64,000 nt of DNA, taken from the NCBI GenBank assembly GCA_018195615.1, contig JAGTPG010000001.1:2046501-2110500 (forward strand). Direction: 5' to 3'. The notes under the pieces are model-generated. The model worked only from the letters and a program-made list of their open reading frames with translations, did not search any database and was not told the DNA's origin. Positions 44,941 to 56,665 of this stretch are shown here, one piece after another. The DNA is from Streptomyces tuirus (GTDB lineage: Bacteria; Actinomycetota; Actinomycetes; Streptomycetales; Streptomycetaceae). Position 1 is the stretch's first letter; each line of letters opens with the position of its first letter. A program made the translations under genes and the position numbers.

Positions 44941-46500
44941 TCAGCCCATGAACTTCTTGAACTCGTCCGGGAGTTCGAAGTCCTTGCCGCCCTGCTGCGG
45001 CAGGCCGAACGCGTTGCCGCCCTCGGCGGCGGCCGCGCGGCGGGCGGCGGCCTCCTGCTCCTGCTGCTTGCGCTTCATCGGGTTGCCGGAGCGCTGCTTG
45101 CCCTTGGCCTGCTTCTGCTTCTTCTTCGTCCGGCCGGGCCCACCGCCCATGCCCGGCATGCCCGGCATGCCCGGCATCCCGGGCATGCCGCCGCCCTGGG
45201 CCATCCGGGACATCATCTTGCGGGCCTCGAAGAACCGCTCGACCAGGTTCTTCACGGCGCTGACCTCGACACCGGAACCCCGGGCGATACGGGCGCGGCG
45301 CGAGCCGTTGATGATCGTCGGCTCCTGGCGCTCGGCCGGGGTCATCGACTTGATGATCGCGGCCGTGCGGTCGACGTCCCGCTCGTCGAGGTTGTTGATC
45401 TGGTCCTTCATCTGGCCCATGCCCGGGAGCATGCCGAGCAGCTTGGAGATGGAGCCCATCTTCCTGACCTGCTCCATCTGGGCCAGGAAGTCGTCGAGGG
45501 TGAAGTCCTGGCCCTTCTTGGAGGCCAGCTTCTCGGCCATCTTCTGGGCTTCGGCCTGGTCGAAGGTCTTCTCCGCCTGCTCGATCAGGGTGAGCAGGTC
45601 ACCCATGTCGAGGATGCGGGAGGCCATCCGGTCCGGGTGGAAGGCGTCGAAGTCCTCGAGCTTCTCGCCGTTCGACGCGAACATGATCGGCTTGCCGGTG
45701 ATCTGCCGGATCGACAGGGCCGCACCACCGCGGGCGTCACCGTCGAGCTTGGAGAGCACCACGCCGTCGAAGCCGACGCCGTCGCGGAAGGCCTCGGCGG
45801 TGTTGACGGCGTCCTGACCGATCATCGCGTCGACGACGAACAGGATCTCGTCGGGGCTGACCGCGTCCCGGATGTCCGCGGCCTGCTGCATCATCTCCTG
45901 GTCGATGCCCAGGCGGCCGGCGGTGTCCACGATCACGATGTCGTGGACCTTGGTCCTCGCGTGCTCGATCGAGTCCTTGGCGACCTTGACCGGGTCACCG
46001 ACGCCGTTGCCCGGCTCCGGCGCGTAGACGCCGACGCCCGCGCGCTCGGCGACGACGCTGAGCTGGTTCACGGCGTTCGGGCGCTGCAGGTCACAGGCGA
46101 CCAGCAGCGGCGAGTGGCCCTGCTCCTTCAGCCACCGGCCGAGCTTGCCCGCGAGGGTGGTCTTACCGGCACCCTGCAGACCCGCCAGCATGATCACGGT
46201 GGGCGGCTGCTTGGCGAAGCGCAGGCGCCGGGTCTCGCCACCGAGGATGGTGACCAGTTCCTCGTTGACGATCTTCAGGACCTGCTGGGCCGGGTTCAGC
46301 GCTTTGGAGACCTCGGCACCGAGGGCACGCTCCTTGACGTTCTTGATGAACGCGCGGACGACCGGCAGCGCGACGTCGGCTTCGAGGAGGGCGATCCGGA
46401 TCTCGCGCGCCGTGGCGTCGATGTCCGCCTCGGAGAGCCGTCCCTTGCCGCGCAGGTTCTTGAAGGTCGCTGAGAGGCGATCGGAAAGAGTATCGAACAC
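44941..46500 (-). CDS. ffh: Signal recognition particle GTPase Ffh
   Basis: This 519-residue protein binds 4.5S RNA and signal sequences and delivers ribosomes to FtsY. The N domain is followed by the GTPase G domain (G1 GLQGAGKTT, VDTAGRLG, SKLDGDARGG) and a Met-rich M domain (LGMLPGMGQMKDQINNLDER, then KMMSRMAQGGG). A run of the unit GMP, four times in a row, lies near 45150-45190, followed by a Lys-rich tail that may bind RNA or the membrane. GTG 46500 gives the family start VFDTLSDRL; the longer frame to 46587 is not conserved. Confidence 0.96.
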   Translation of the reverse strand: MFDTLSDRLSATFKNLRGKGRLSEADIDATAREIRIALLEADVALPVVRAFIKNVKERALGAEVSKALNPAQQVLKIVNEELVTILGGETRRLRFAKQPPTVIMLAGLQGAGKTTLAGKLGRWLKEQGHSPLLVACDLQRPNAVNQLSVVAERAGVGVYAPEPGNGVGDPVKVAKDSIEHARTKVHDIVIVDTAGRLGIDQEMMQQAADIRDAVSPDEILFVVDAMIGQDAVNTAEAFRDGVGFDGVVLSKLDGDARGGAALSIRQITGKPIMFASNGEKLEDFDAFHPDRMASRILDMGDLLTLIEQAEKTFDQAEAQKMAEKLASKKGQDFTLDDFLAQMEQVRKMGSISKLLGMLPGMGQMKDQINNLDERDVDRTAAIIKSMTPAERQEPTIINGSRRARIARGSGVEVSAVKNLVERFFEARKMMSRMAQGGGMPGMPGMPGMPGMGGGPGRTKKKQKQAKGKQRSGNPMKRKQQEQEAAARRAAAAEGGNAFGLPQQGGKDFELPDEFKKFMG

Positions 46501-46583
46501 GGCGCTCGCGGTCCTCGGGGTCGGAGACAGACTGGGGAATCGCCCTCCAGGGTATCCCGGCGTGACAAGTCGCCGGGTCGGCC

Positions 46584-49031
46584 TCACCCACGCAGTGTCT
46601 CCTCCAGCTTCCGCGCCACCGACTCGGCCTCGTTCCCGGGCAGGGGGGCGCCCTCCGGGCCGGTCACGTAGAAGGCGTCCACGGCGTTGGCGCCGAGGGT
46701 CGAGACGTGCGCGCTGCGGACCTGCACGCTCGCGTCCTCCAGGGCGCGGCCGATGCGGAAGAGCAGCCCCGGGGCGTCCTGGGAGCGGACCTCGATGACG
46801 GTGGCCAGCCGGGAGGCGGCCGGGTGGACCGACACCCTGGGTGGCGGGGCCACCACGCCCCGGCGGCGCGGGTATGCCGCGTCCCGCTCGGCGAGGCGGC
46901 CGGCGATGTCCAGGGAGCCGTCCAGGGCCCGGACGAGGTCGGCGCGCAGGCGGGCGGCCTGCGGCAGCGAGCCGTACTCGGCGGCGACCCGCCAGTCCAG
47001 CAGCAGGACGGAGCCGTCGACGCCGTCCGGGAGGTGCAGGGAGCGCAGTTCCGCGGTCCGTACGGTCAGCCGGTGCATGGCGAGAACCCCGGCCACCGCG
47101 GGCAGCACGCCCGGCTGGTCGGGGACGGCGATGAGCAGCTCCACCCCGAGCGGCTCCGGGTCGCCGGACGGCTCCTGGCCGGCGGGCGGCTCGGTCTGTG
47201 CCCGCAGCGCGAGCACCGGACTGCCGGTCGCGACCGCCTCGATGGCGAGCCGCTCCTGCTCCGCGGTGGGCGCGGCCTCCTCGGGGTCGTCCGGGGCGTC
47301 CCCGGCGAGCACCGCCGAGACCCGCTGGACCAGGTCGGCGACGAGCGAGGCGCGCCAGGACGACCAGGCGGCCGGGCCGGTGGCCAGGGCGTCGGCCTCG
47401 GTGAGCGCGTGCAGCAGTTCCAGGGTGCCCTGGGAGCCGACGGCCTCGGCGACCGAGCGCACGGTGGCCGGGTCCTCCAGGTCACGCCGGGTGGCCGTGT
47501 CGACGAGCAGCAGGTGGTGCCGTACGAGGGTGGCGACGACCGTCACGTCGTGGCGGTCGAATCCGATGCGGGCGGCCACGTCCTTGGCGATGATCTCGCC
47601 CGCCACCGAGTGGTCGCCGGGCCAGCCCTTGCCGATGTCGTGCAGCAGCGCGGCGACCAGCAGCAGGTCGGGCCGGCTGACCCGGCGCGTGAACTCCGAG
47701 GCCTGGACGGCGGTCTCGATGAGGTGCCGGTCGACGGTCCACAGGTGCACGGCGTTGCGCTGCGGGCGGCAGCGCACCCGCTCCCAGTCGGGCAGCAGCC
47801 GGGTGATCAGCCCTTCGGCCTCCAGCGCCTCCCAGACCTCGACGGTCGGGCGGCCGGAGCCGAGCAGGGTGACGAGCTGTTCGCGCGCCTCGGCGGGCCA
47901 GGGCGTGGGCACCGGGCGCACGGTGGCCGCCATGCGCCGTACGGCGTGCAGGGAGAGCGGGAGTCCGGCCTGGGCGGCCGCGGCCGCGGCGCGCAGCGGC
48001 AGGACCGGGTCGCGTTCGGGGCGCGCGGCGCGGGCCAGCACCACCTCGCCGTCCTGCTCCACCACCCCCTCGGCCAGCGGAGATCGCTCGGCGGTCGGTT
48101 TCCCGCCCCCCAGCATGGCGCGCAGCCGGGGCCGGACGGCGCGCGACCGCAGTACGCGCCCCACCTCGCGCCAGGTGACGTCACTGGCGTACGAGACGAC
48201 CCGCGCCGCCTCGTACACCTGCCGCAGCAGCGTGTCCGCGTCGAGCAGACCGAGCTCGGTGGCCACCTGGTCCTGTTCCTGGAGGGCGAGCCGGTCGGTC
48301 GCACGCCCGGTGGCCAGGTGCAGTGCGTCCCGTACGTCGAGCAGCCGGCGCCGGGCGTCGGCGAGGCCCTCGCGCGGGGCGTCGGCGAGCCAGGAGGCGG
48401 CGACGGCGCGCAGGGCGGTGGCGTCGCGCAGCCCGCCGCGGGCCTCCTTCAGGTCCGGTTCCAGCAGGTACTGCAGCTCGCCCTGCCGCTCGGCGCGCTC
48501 GGCGCACAGTTCCTGGAGTTCGGGGAGGCGTTTGGGCGCCTGGTTGCGCCAGTCGGCCAGCACGGCCGTCCGCAGTCCGGACGTGAGGCCGAGGTCACCG
48601 GCGATGTGCCGGGCGTCCAGCAGGCCGAGCTGCACCTTGAGGTCCTCAGCAGCGGTCTTGCGGGCCTCGGCGGGCGTGCGGACCGAGTGGTCGAGGGCCA
48701 GGCCCAGGTCCCATACGGGGTACCAGAGCCGGTCGGCGAGGGCGGCGACGGCCTTGGGGTCGCTGCCGTCGTGCAGCAGGAGCAGGTCGAGGTCGCTGCG
48801 CGGGGACAGCTCACCGCGTCCGTAGCCGCCGACGGCGACCAGGGAGGCCCCGCGCAGCCCTTCCGCGCCCGAGGCGAACAGGCCGGTGAGCCAGTCGTCC
48901 GTCAGTTCGGCCAGGGCCGCACGGCGCGGCGGCCCGGACCGCGCCTCCTCGGTGAGGAGACGCAGCCGGGCCGCCGCGTAGCCGCTGGGTCCCGAGTCCT
49001 CTGCTTCCTTCTGCACGTCCGTTCCCGTCAC
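46584..49031 (-). CDS. glnD: [Protein-PII] uridylyl/adenylyltransferase GlnD
   Basis: This 815-residue nitrogen sensor modifies the PII protein on Tyr. Order of parts: nucleotidyltransferase domain (SLVAVGGYGRGELSPRSDLD with the GxGxxGRxxxSxxSDxD motif), helical linker, HD domain (LLVAALLHDIGKGWPGDHS with the His-Asp metal site) and two C-terminal ACT domains (PGVLPAVAGVLAMHRLTVRT and PGLLFRIGRALEDASVQVR). In Streptomyces the homologue adenylylates PII. It is the third gene of the amtB-glnB-glnD operon, 23 bases after glnB, and starts with GTG. Confidence 0.95.
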   Translation of the reverse strand: MTGTDVQKEAEDSGPSGYAAARLRLLTEEARSGPPRRAALAELTDDWLTGLFASGAEGLRGASLVAVGGYGRGELSPRSDLDLLLLHDGSDPKAVAALADRLWYPVWDLGLALDHSVRTPAEARKTAAEDLKVQLGLLDARHIAGDLGLTSGLRTAVLADWRNQAPKRLPELQELCAERAERQGELQYLLEPDLKEARGGLRDATALRAVAASWLADAPREGLADARRRLLDVRDALHLATGRATDRLALQEQDQVATELGLLDADTLLRQVYEAARVVSYASDVTWREVGRVLRSRAVRPRLRAMLGGGKPTAERSPLAEGVVEQDGEVVLARAARPERDPVLPLRAAAAAAQAGLPLSLHAVRRMAATVRPVPTPWPAEAREQLVTLLGSGRPTVEVWEALEAEGLITRLLPDWERVRCRPQRNAVHLWTVDRHLIETAVQASEFTRRVSRPDLLLVAALLHDIGKGWPGDHSVAGEIIAKDVAARIGFDRHDVTVVATLVRHHLLLVDTATRRDLEDPATVRSVAEAVGSQGTLELLHALTEADALATGPAAWSSWRASLVADLVQRVSAVLAGDAPDDPEEAAPTAEQERLAIEAVATGSPVLALRAQTEPPAGQEPSGDPEPLGVELLIAVPDQPGVLPAVAGVLAMHRLTVRTAELRSLHLPDGVDGSVLLLDWRVAAEYGSLPQAARLRADLVRALDGSLDIAGRLAERDAAYPRRRGVVAPPPRVSVHPAASRLATVIEVRSQDAPGLLFRIGRALEDASVQVRSAHVSTLGANAVDAFYVTGPEGAPLPGNEAESVARKLEETLRG

Positions 49032-49054
49032 CCAGCGACTCCTGTTCTTCTGTG

Positions 49055-51049
<1,995 letters not shown>

Positions 51050-51069
51050 TCAGGAAGTCGTACGGCTGC

Positions 51070-52614
51070 TCAGACCGCCTCGGCGGTCTCGGGCAGTTCG
51101 GCTGCGAGCCGCTCGGTGAGGTCGACGACCTCGCCCAGGTCACCGAAGTCGCGCGCGGCCGTGTCGACCGTCTTTCGGATACGGGTGTTGACCCGCTCGG
51201 AACGGACCTTCTTGGCCACCTGCATGGCCTGGCAGGCGAAGACGGTGCTCTGTTCGGGCTCGCGCTGGAGCAGGTGGACCGTGGCCATGCCGATCAGGTT
51301 CAGCGCGTAGGACCGCTGGTGCTCCGCGTCCTCGGCGAAGAGCTTCACGGCCCGGTTCATCAGCGGCTCGGCCAGCGAGGCGTAGGTCGGGCTGCGGCCG
51401 GCGACATAGGCCAGGTCGCGGTACGAGTGGGAGTTCTCGCCGTACAGCTCGGCCTCGGAGAAGAAGCGGATCCAGTCGGGGTCCGGCTCGTCCCACTCGT
51501 CGGCCTCGGCGAAGGTGTCCTCGGCCATCCGGACCGCCCGCTTGCACTTGCCGGGCTGCCCCATGTTGGCGTAGGCGCGGGCCTCCATCGCATACAGCAT
51601 CGACTGGGTGCGCGGGCTCGCGCAGTCCCGGCTGCCGTACTGCGCGAGGTGGATCAACTCCAGCGCGTCGTCGGGCCGGCCGAGGTGGATCATCTGGCGG
51701 CTCATGCTGGACAGCACGTAGGAGCCGAGGGGCCGGTCGCCGGCCTCCTTGGCGGCGTGCAGCGCGAGGACGAAGTACTTCTGGGCCGTCGGCTGGAGCC
51801 CGATGTCGTACGACATCCAGCCGGCCAGCTCGGCGAGTTCGGCGGCGACCTTGAACAGCCGACGGGTGGTGGCCTCGGGCTGGGACTCCTGGAGCAGGTC
51901 CGTCACCTCGTGCAGCTGGCCGACGACCGCCTTGCGGCGCAGGCCGCCGCCACACTGGGCGTCCCACTGCCGGAACATCACCGTTGTGGACTCCAGGAGG
52001 TCCAGCTCCGGCTTGGAGAGCCGGCCGCGGGCGCGCCCGGAGGAGCCGGGCGCGGGCTCGGGCTCCGACCGCGGGGCCGGAGGCGAGGGCACGAGCCAGC
52101 GCTGCATGGGCTCGATGAGGGCCGGGCCCGCAGACAGGACCAGCGAGCTCCCGAGGAAGCCGCGCCGCGCCAGCATCAGGTCACTGCGCGAGAACTCGCT
52201 GAGATGGGCCACGGTCTGCGGGCCCGTCCACGGCAGGTCGACGCCGGTCGCGGAGGGTGACTGGCGCGCGGTGCGCAGCCCCAGGTCCTCCACGGAGACG
52301 ACGACGCCGAAGCGCTCCGAGAACAGCTCGGACAGGATCTTGGGGATCGGCTCGCGGGGATTCTCGCCGTCGAGCCAGCGGCGCACGCGCGAGGTGTCCG
52401 TGGAGATGTGGTTGGCGCCCAGCTGGCGCGCCCGGCGGTTGACCTGGCGGGCGAGCTCGCCCTTGGACCAGCCGCTGCGCACGAACCAGGAAGTGAGCAG
52501 CTCGTTCGGGCGCTTGTCAGCGTGCGTCGCGCTTGCAGCGTTCGTCCCGCTTCCGCCGTTGCCGCTCACTGGAACGCCCCCATCCCTGAGACCACTTGTC
52601 GCCGAGTGCGCCAA
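51070..52614 (-). CDS. nsdA: NsdA, negative regulator of differentiation and antibiotic production
   Basis: This 514-residue protein matches Streptomyces NsdA in its position next to amtB and in sequence: an N-terminal helix-turn-helix-like part (SWFVRSGWSKGELARQVNRR, DTSRVRRWLDGENPRE) and a long TPR-like helical array (LAGWMSYDIGLQPTAQKYFV, YVLSSMSRQMIHLGRPDDAL, EARAYANMGQPGKCKRAVRM). Loss of NsdA in S. coelicolor increases sporulation and antibiotic synthesis. It is divergent from the prim-pol gene, with a 400-base gap. The upstream start codon is chosen; a start at internal GTG/ATG codons within the first 15 residues is possible. Confidence 0.92.
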   Translation of the reverse strand: MAHSATSGLRDGGVPVSGNGGSGTNAASATHADKRPNELLTSWFVRSGWSKGELARQVNRRARQLGANHISTDTSRVRRWLDGENPREPIPKILSELFSERFGVVVSVEDLGLRTARQSPSATGVDLPWTGPQTVAHLSEFSRSDLMLARRGFLGSSLVLSAGPALIEPMQRWLVPSPPAPRSEPEPAPGSSGRARGRLSKPELDLLESTTVMFRQWDAQCGGGLRRKAVVGQLHEVTDLLQESQPEATTRRLFKVAAELAELAGWMSYDIGLQPTAQKYFVLALHAAKEAGDRPLGSYVLSSMSRQMIHLGRPDDALELIHLAQYGSRDCASPRTQSMLYAMEARAYANMGQPGKCKRAVRMAEDTFAEADEWDEPDPDWIRFFSEAELYGENSHSYRDLAYVAGRSPTYASLAEPLMNRAVKLFAEDAEHQRSYALNLIGMATVHLLQREPEQSTVFACQAMQVAKKVRSERVNTRIRKTVDTAARDFGDLGEVVDLTERLAAELPETAEAV

Positions 52615-53014
52615 GCCCTATCAGCATGCCGGTTCGTACGGCCGTCCGTCCGGCCCTTGTAACCCTTCGAACGGAATACCGACTTGCCTCCGGCATACCC
52701 ACGAGTACATGTGCCCCCAGGACTCGTGCACACAAAGTAATCCTACGATCACCCGTCCAGCCACGGCTCACACGGAAACGCCACCATTCGCCACCCCTTC
52801 GAATGAACTCACGTACGCCTCCGCGCGATTCACTTGACACAGCACAACCAGGAGCGGGTGCAGTGATGCGATCCGGGGCGCGCGTCGCCGGGCGCACCAC
52901 CCTGGGCACTTCCGGGCGCTGAGTGAACCGATCACCGCCGGGAAGGCGGAAACAGAGAGTTACGCGCCGCGTCCGCTGCGTAACCACCGGTGCGTCGGAC
53001 CCGTTGGAGGGGGC
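52615..53014. promoter_or_regulatory. Divergent promoter region of nsdA and the prim-pol gene
   Basis: This 400-base non-coding gap has a perfect inverted repeat, GTTACGC (52959-52965) and GCGTAAC (52978-52984), 12 bases apart and about 30 bases before the prim-pol start. Near 52830 there is TTGACA, but no convincing -10 partner. The middle part is less GC-rich than its surroundings, as expected of promoter DNA. Confidence 0.45.
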
Positions 53015-53680
53015 ATGGGCTTCACGATCGGCATCAGCCGGGGCATGCGCGACATCCGGTCCGGCTCGCGCCGCCGCGGCCGTACGTCGGACGGCACGAC
53101 CGTGGCCGAGTACACCGGCCTGTGGGGATGGGACGTGGTGCCGGGCGCCCGGGCGTCGGCGGGCACCTGCTCCTGCGGCCGTCGTGGCTGCCCGGCGCCG
53201 GGTGCGCACCCGCTGGACTTCGCGCCGGTGATCCCCGCCGGGGCGACGCTGGACGAGGTGACCGAGGCCTGGGGCGGGTTCCCGGGCGCCTCGGTGATGC
53301 TGCCGGTCGGCCGGGCGTTCGACGTCATCGACGTCGCCGAGCCCGCCGGCTGCCGCGCGCTGGCCCGGCTGGAACGCATGGGCCTGCCCGTCGGCCCGGT
53401 CGCGGCGACCCCGGACGGCCGCGCCCACTTCTTCGTCGCCCCCGGCGCCGCCGCCGACCTGCCCGGCCTGCTCTACCGCATGGGCTGGGACGACCCGGCC
53501 GCCCTCGACCTTCGTGGCCTCGGCCTCGGCACGCACATCACGGCACCGCCCTCCGACCGCGGCGGCCTCGGCCCGATGCGCTGGCTGCGCTCCCCCGCGC
53601 TGGACTCGGCGTCCAGGCCGCCAGAGGCCCGCCTGGTGCTGGGCACGCTGGCGTATGTGGCGCACCGGTCACGGGCCTAG
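53015..53680 (+). CDS. Stand-alone bifunctional primase/polymerase (prim-pol) N-terminal domain protein
   Basis: This 221-residue protein resembles the N-terminal bifunctional DNA primase/polymerase domain of actinobacterial proteins: GLWGWDVVPGARASAGTCSC, the Cys-rich CSCGRRGCPAPGAHP, FDVIDVAEPAGCRALARLER and a C-terminal HITAPPSDRGGLGPMRWL. It has no helicase domain, and the usual active-site Asp pair is reduced to an FDVIDV segment, so it may not be catalytic. ATG 53015 follows GGAGGGGG. The gene sits alone between nsdA and ftsY in Streptomyces; its role is unknown. Confidence 0.8.
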   Translation: MGFTIGISRGMRDIRSGSRRRGRTSDGTTVAEYTGLWGWDVVPGARASAGTCSCGRRGCPAPGAHPLDFAPVIPAGATLDEVTEAWGGFPGASVMLPVGRAFDVIDVAEPAGCRALARLERMGLPVGPVAATPDGRAHFFVAPGAAADLPGLLYRMGWDDPAALDLRGLGLGTHITAPPSDRGGLGPMRWLRSPALDSASRPPEARLVLGTLAYVAHRSRA

Positions 53681-53714
53681 TCGGGAAACAACGGGCCCAG
53701 CCAGGAAACAAGGC

Positions 53715-53753
53715 GAAGTGCCCGTCCCGAGTGCTTCTCGGACCGGGCACTTC
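53715..53753. terminator. Hairpin between the prim-pol gene and ftsY
   Basis: GAAGTGCCCG pairs with CGGGCACTTC and an inner CCGAG/CTCGG pair extends the stem. It lies between two convergent genes and can act on both strands. Confidence 0.75.
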
Positions 53754-53802
53754 CTGGCCACATACGAACGCTCGGAAGAGCCTCCTCGGCGGTCTCCGGA
53801 GC

Positions 53803-55001
53803 TCACTCCCCGATAAGGGCGTCAACGAACGCCTCCGGCTCGAACGGCGCCAGGTCGTCCGCGCCCTCGCCGAGCCCGACCAGCTTGACCGGAACGCCCA
53901 GCTCGCGCTGGACCGCGACGACGATGCCGCCCTTGGCCGTGCCGTCCAGCTTGGTGAGCACGATGCCGGTGATGTCGACGACCTCGGCGAAGACCCGGGC
54001 CTGGACCAGGCCGTTCTGGCCGGTGGTGGCGTCCAGGACGAGCAGCACCTCGTCCACCGGGGCGTGCTTCTCGACGACCCGCTTGACCTTGCCGAGCTCG
54101 TCCATGAGGCCGGTCTTGGTGTGCAGGCGGCCGGCGGTGTCGATGAGCACGACGTTCGCGCCCATCTCCTTGCCCTCCTTGACCGCGTCGAAGGCGACGG
54201 AGGCGGGGTCGCCGGCCTCCGGTCCGCGCACGGTGTGGGCGCCCACGCGCTCGCCCAGGTCTGGAGCTGGTCGGCGGCGGCGGCCCGGAAGGTGTCGGCG
54301 GCGCCGAGCACCACGCTCTGGCCGTCGGCCACCAGGACCCGGGCGAGCTTGCCGGTCGTGGTGGTCTTGCCGGTGCCGTTGACGCCGACGACCATCACGA
54401 TGCCGGGCTTGCGGTCCTCCGGCTCGGTCTTGACCGCACGGTCCATGTCGCGGCCGACCAGCGTGACGAGTTCCTCGCGCAGCAGGGTGCGCAGTTCCTC
54501 GGGGGTGCGGGTGCCGAGCACCTTGACGCGCTCGCGCAGGCGCTCGACCAGTTCCTGGGTGGGCTGCACGCCGACGTCGGCGGTGAGCAGCGTGTCCTCG
54601 ATCTCCTCCCAGGTGTCCTCGTCGAGGTGCTCGCGCGACAGCAGGGTGAGCAGTCCCTGTCCGAGGGCGTTCTGTGAGCGGGAGAGACGGGCCCGCAGCC
54701 GGACCAGGCGGCCCGCGGTGGGCTCCGGGATCTCGATCTCGGGCGCTTCGGCGGGCGGCTCCTCGACGACGACGGGAGCCGAGCCGTCCGGAAGATCCAC
54801 CTCCTCTATCGTGCGCCGCGGTTCCTCCCGCGGCGTCTCGGCCTCGTCGCCGACGTGCGGCTCGGCCGGTGGGGCGGTGATGTCGGGCGCTGCGGGCGGG
54901 GGCGGGGGCAGCTGCTTCTTGCGCCGGCTGCCGACGATGAGCCCGCCGAGCGCGCCGAGCACGACCACGGCGATGACTACAGCAAGGATGACGATGTCCA
55001 T
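53803..55001 (-). CDS. ftsY: Signal recognition particle receptor FtsY (frameshifted)
   Basis: FtsY receives the SRP-ribosome complex at the membrane. Restoring one base at 54254-54256 gives 399 residues. Order of parts: an N-terminal membrane segment (IVILAVVIAVVVLGALGGLI), a Pro/Glu-rich acidic linker, the N domain, and the G domain with G1 VGVNGTGKTTTTGKL, LGAADTFRAAAADQLQTW, the repaired GERVGAHTV, VVLIDTAGRLHTKTGLMDEL and LTKLDGTAKGG. ATG 55001 starts MDIVILAV. The gene is essential; the break is very probably a sequence error. Confidence 0.94.
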
Positions 55002-55152
55002 AACGCGTCCAGTATCAGTCATGAGGCCCCGGGTCACCCTGCTTGTGCCGTCTCCCCGGGACAAGGGCCGCCGGATCTCCACACCCCTGGATGTCTGACG
55101 CCCCGTCAGCTAACGTCCTCCGGACACCCGCCCGGTGAAGGGAGACGTCCCC

Positions 55153-56124
55153 ATGCCCGTCACGGTCGTACGCTTCAACCTCGTGGCCCCCGGGGCCGGC
55201 CCCGCCGAGCTCGCCGCCCGTTACCGGGCGGCCCTGGAGATGGCCGCGTACATCGACGACCGGGGCGTCACCACCGTGCAGACGGAGGAGCACCACGGGG
55301 CCGACAACAACTGGCTGCCGTCGCCGTTCGCCTTCGCGGGGGCCGTCTTCGGCGCCACCCGGCGTGTCGCGGTCACCGTCTCGGCGATCATCGGCCCACT
55401 GCACGACCCGCTGCGGCTGGCCGAGGAGATCGCCGTGCTGGACCTGCTGAGCGGCGGCCGGCTGGTGACGGTCGCCGGGATCGGGTACCGGCCCGAGGAG
55501 TACGACCTGTTCGGCGTGGACTTCGCCCGGCGCGGGCGGCTCCAGGACGAACTGCTGGAGACCCTGCTGAAGGCGTGGACCGGCGAGCCCTTCGCCTACC
55601 GGGGCCGCACGGTCCGCATCACCCCGCACCCCCTCACCGACCCGCACCCCCTGCTCCTGGTCGGCGGCTCCTCGAAGGCCGCCGCCCGCCGGGCCGCCCG
55701 GTTCGGCCTGCCGTTCTTCCCCAGCGCGCACCTGCCGGAGCTGGAGGCGTACTACAAGGAGCGGCTCGCCGAGTATGGCACCGAGGGCTGGGTGATGATG
55801 CCCGCCGCCGAGACACCGCTGCTGCATGTGGCCGAGGACCCGGACCGGGCCTGGGCGGAGTACGGGCAGCACTTCCTGCACGAGGCGCGGACGTACGCCT
55901 CCTGGCAGTCCGGCGGGGTGCGGTCGGCGGTGAAGTCGGCCGCGACGACGGTGGAGGAGCTGCGGGCCGAGGGCGTGTACCGGATCCTCACGCCGGAGCA
56001 GTGCCTGGAGCTGGGGCTGGACAGCCTCGTCCTGCATCCTCTGTCGGGCGGGATGCCGGTGGACGAGGGGTGGCGGAGTCTGCAGCTGTTCTGCGAGCGG
56101 GTGTTGCCGGGCCTGGAGGGCTGA
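55153..56124 (+). CDS. LLM class flavin/F420-dependent oxidoreductase
   Basis: This 323-residue protein has the TIM-barrel fold of luciferase-like monooxygenases: QTEEHHGADNNWLPSPFAFA near residue 42, TVSAIIGPLHDPLRLAEEIA, LDLLSGGRLVTVAGIGYRPE and HPLLLVGGSSKAAARRAARF. The cofactor may be FMN or F420; the substrate is unknown. ATG 55153 follows GGGAG. Gene neighbours (ftsY and a small hypothetical gene) do not suggest a pathway. Confidence 0.87.
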   Translation: MPVTVVRFNLVAPGAGPAELAARYRAALEMAAYIDDRGVTTVQTEEHHGADNNWLPSPFAFAGAVFGATRRVAVTVSAIIGPLHDPLRLAEEIAVLDLLSGGRLVTVAGIGYRPEEYDLFGVDFARRGRLQDELLETLLKAWTGEPFAYRGRTVRITPHPLTDPHPLLLVGGSSKAAARRAARFGLPFFPSAHLPELEAYYKERLAEYGTEGWVMMPAAETPLLHVAEDPDRAWAEYGQHFLHEARTYASWQSGGVRSAVKSAATTVEELRAEGVYRILTPEQCLELGLDSLVLHPLSGGMPVDEGWRSLQLFCERVLPGLEG

Positions 56125-56177
56125 CGCTCCTGAATATCCGGTGGCCGGCCGCGTCCGCTCGGTGATCCACTGGCGTC

Positions 56178-56555
56178 ATGAGCTTGTCGGTCGACGTGTT
56201 CCTGCGCGAGCCGGACGGAAAGATGCTGATACTCGACGTCCCCGAGGGGCGCGACGACTCGGCCGGGTTCGAGTCCTGGCGGACCGTGGTGTGGGGGTCG
56301 GAGCCGGTGCGCGCCCTGGGCGCCCGTTTCCTTCCGGTGCTGGCCGACGACGATCTGGAGGTCGAGGTCGAGGAGGTCGCGGAGTTCCTGGATGAGGTGG
56401 CACTGCTGCGTGGCCATCTCGACGCGATCGCCGAGAGCACGCGGGGCCCGCGGGGGCTCGAGGAGCACCGGCGGGGGCTGGTGAGACGGCTGCGGAACCT
56501 GGAGGTGGCCGCTCTGCACGCCCGGGTGATCGACGGTGGCGTCATCGTCTGGTGA
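56178..56555 (+). CDS. Hypothetical protein
   Basis: This 125-residue protein starts MSLSVDVFLREPDGKMLILD, has a strongly acidic middle (DDDLEVEVEEVAEFLDEVAL) predicted as a helix and a basic helical C-terminal half (EEHRRGLVRRLRNLEVAALH). I recognise no family motif. The codon use is normal for the window, so it is probably a real gene. It lies 53 bases after the LLM gene with no clear ribosome site, which suggests a leaderless start. Confidence 0.65.
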   Translation: MSLSVDVFLREPDGKMLILDVPEGRDDSAGFESWRTVVWGSEPVRALGARFLPVLADDDLEVEVEEVAEFLDEVALLRGHLDAIAESTRGPRGLEEHRRGLVRRLRNLEVAALHARVIDGGVIVW

Positions 56556-56564
56556 GACGACGGA

Positions 56565-56605
56565 CCGCCGCCCCGGCGCGGGCAGTGGCCGAACCGGGGC
56601 GGCGG
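56565..56605. terminator. Perfect 12-bp hairpin between convergent genes
   Basis: CCGCCGCCCCGG (56565-56576) pairs with CCGGGGCGGCGG (56594-56605) around a 17-base loop, between the hypothetical gene and the glcP gene. Confidence 0.75.
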
Positions 56606-56665
56606 CGGGTTACGGGGAGAGGGGCAGCGGGGACTTTGGCCCTCCTCCCGAGTGCAGGGGTGGGC

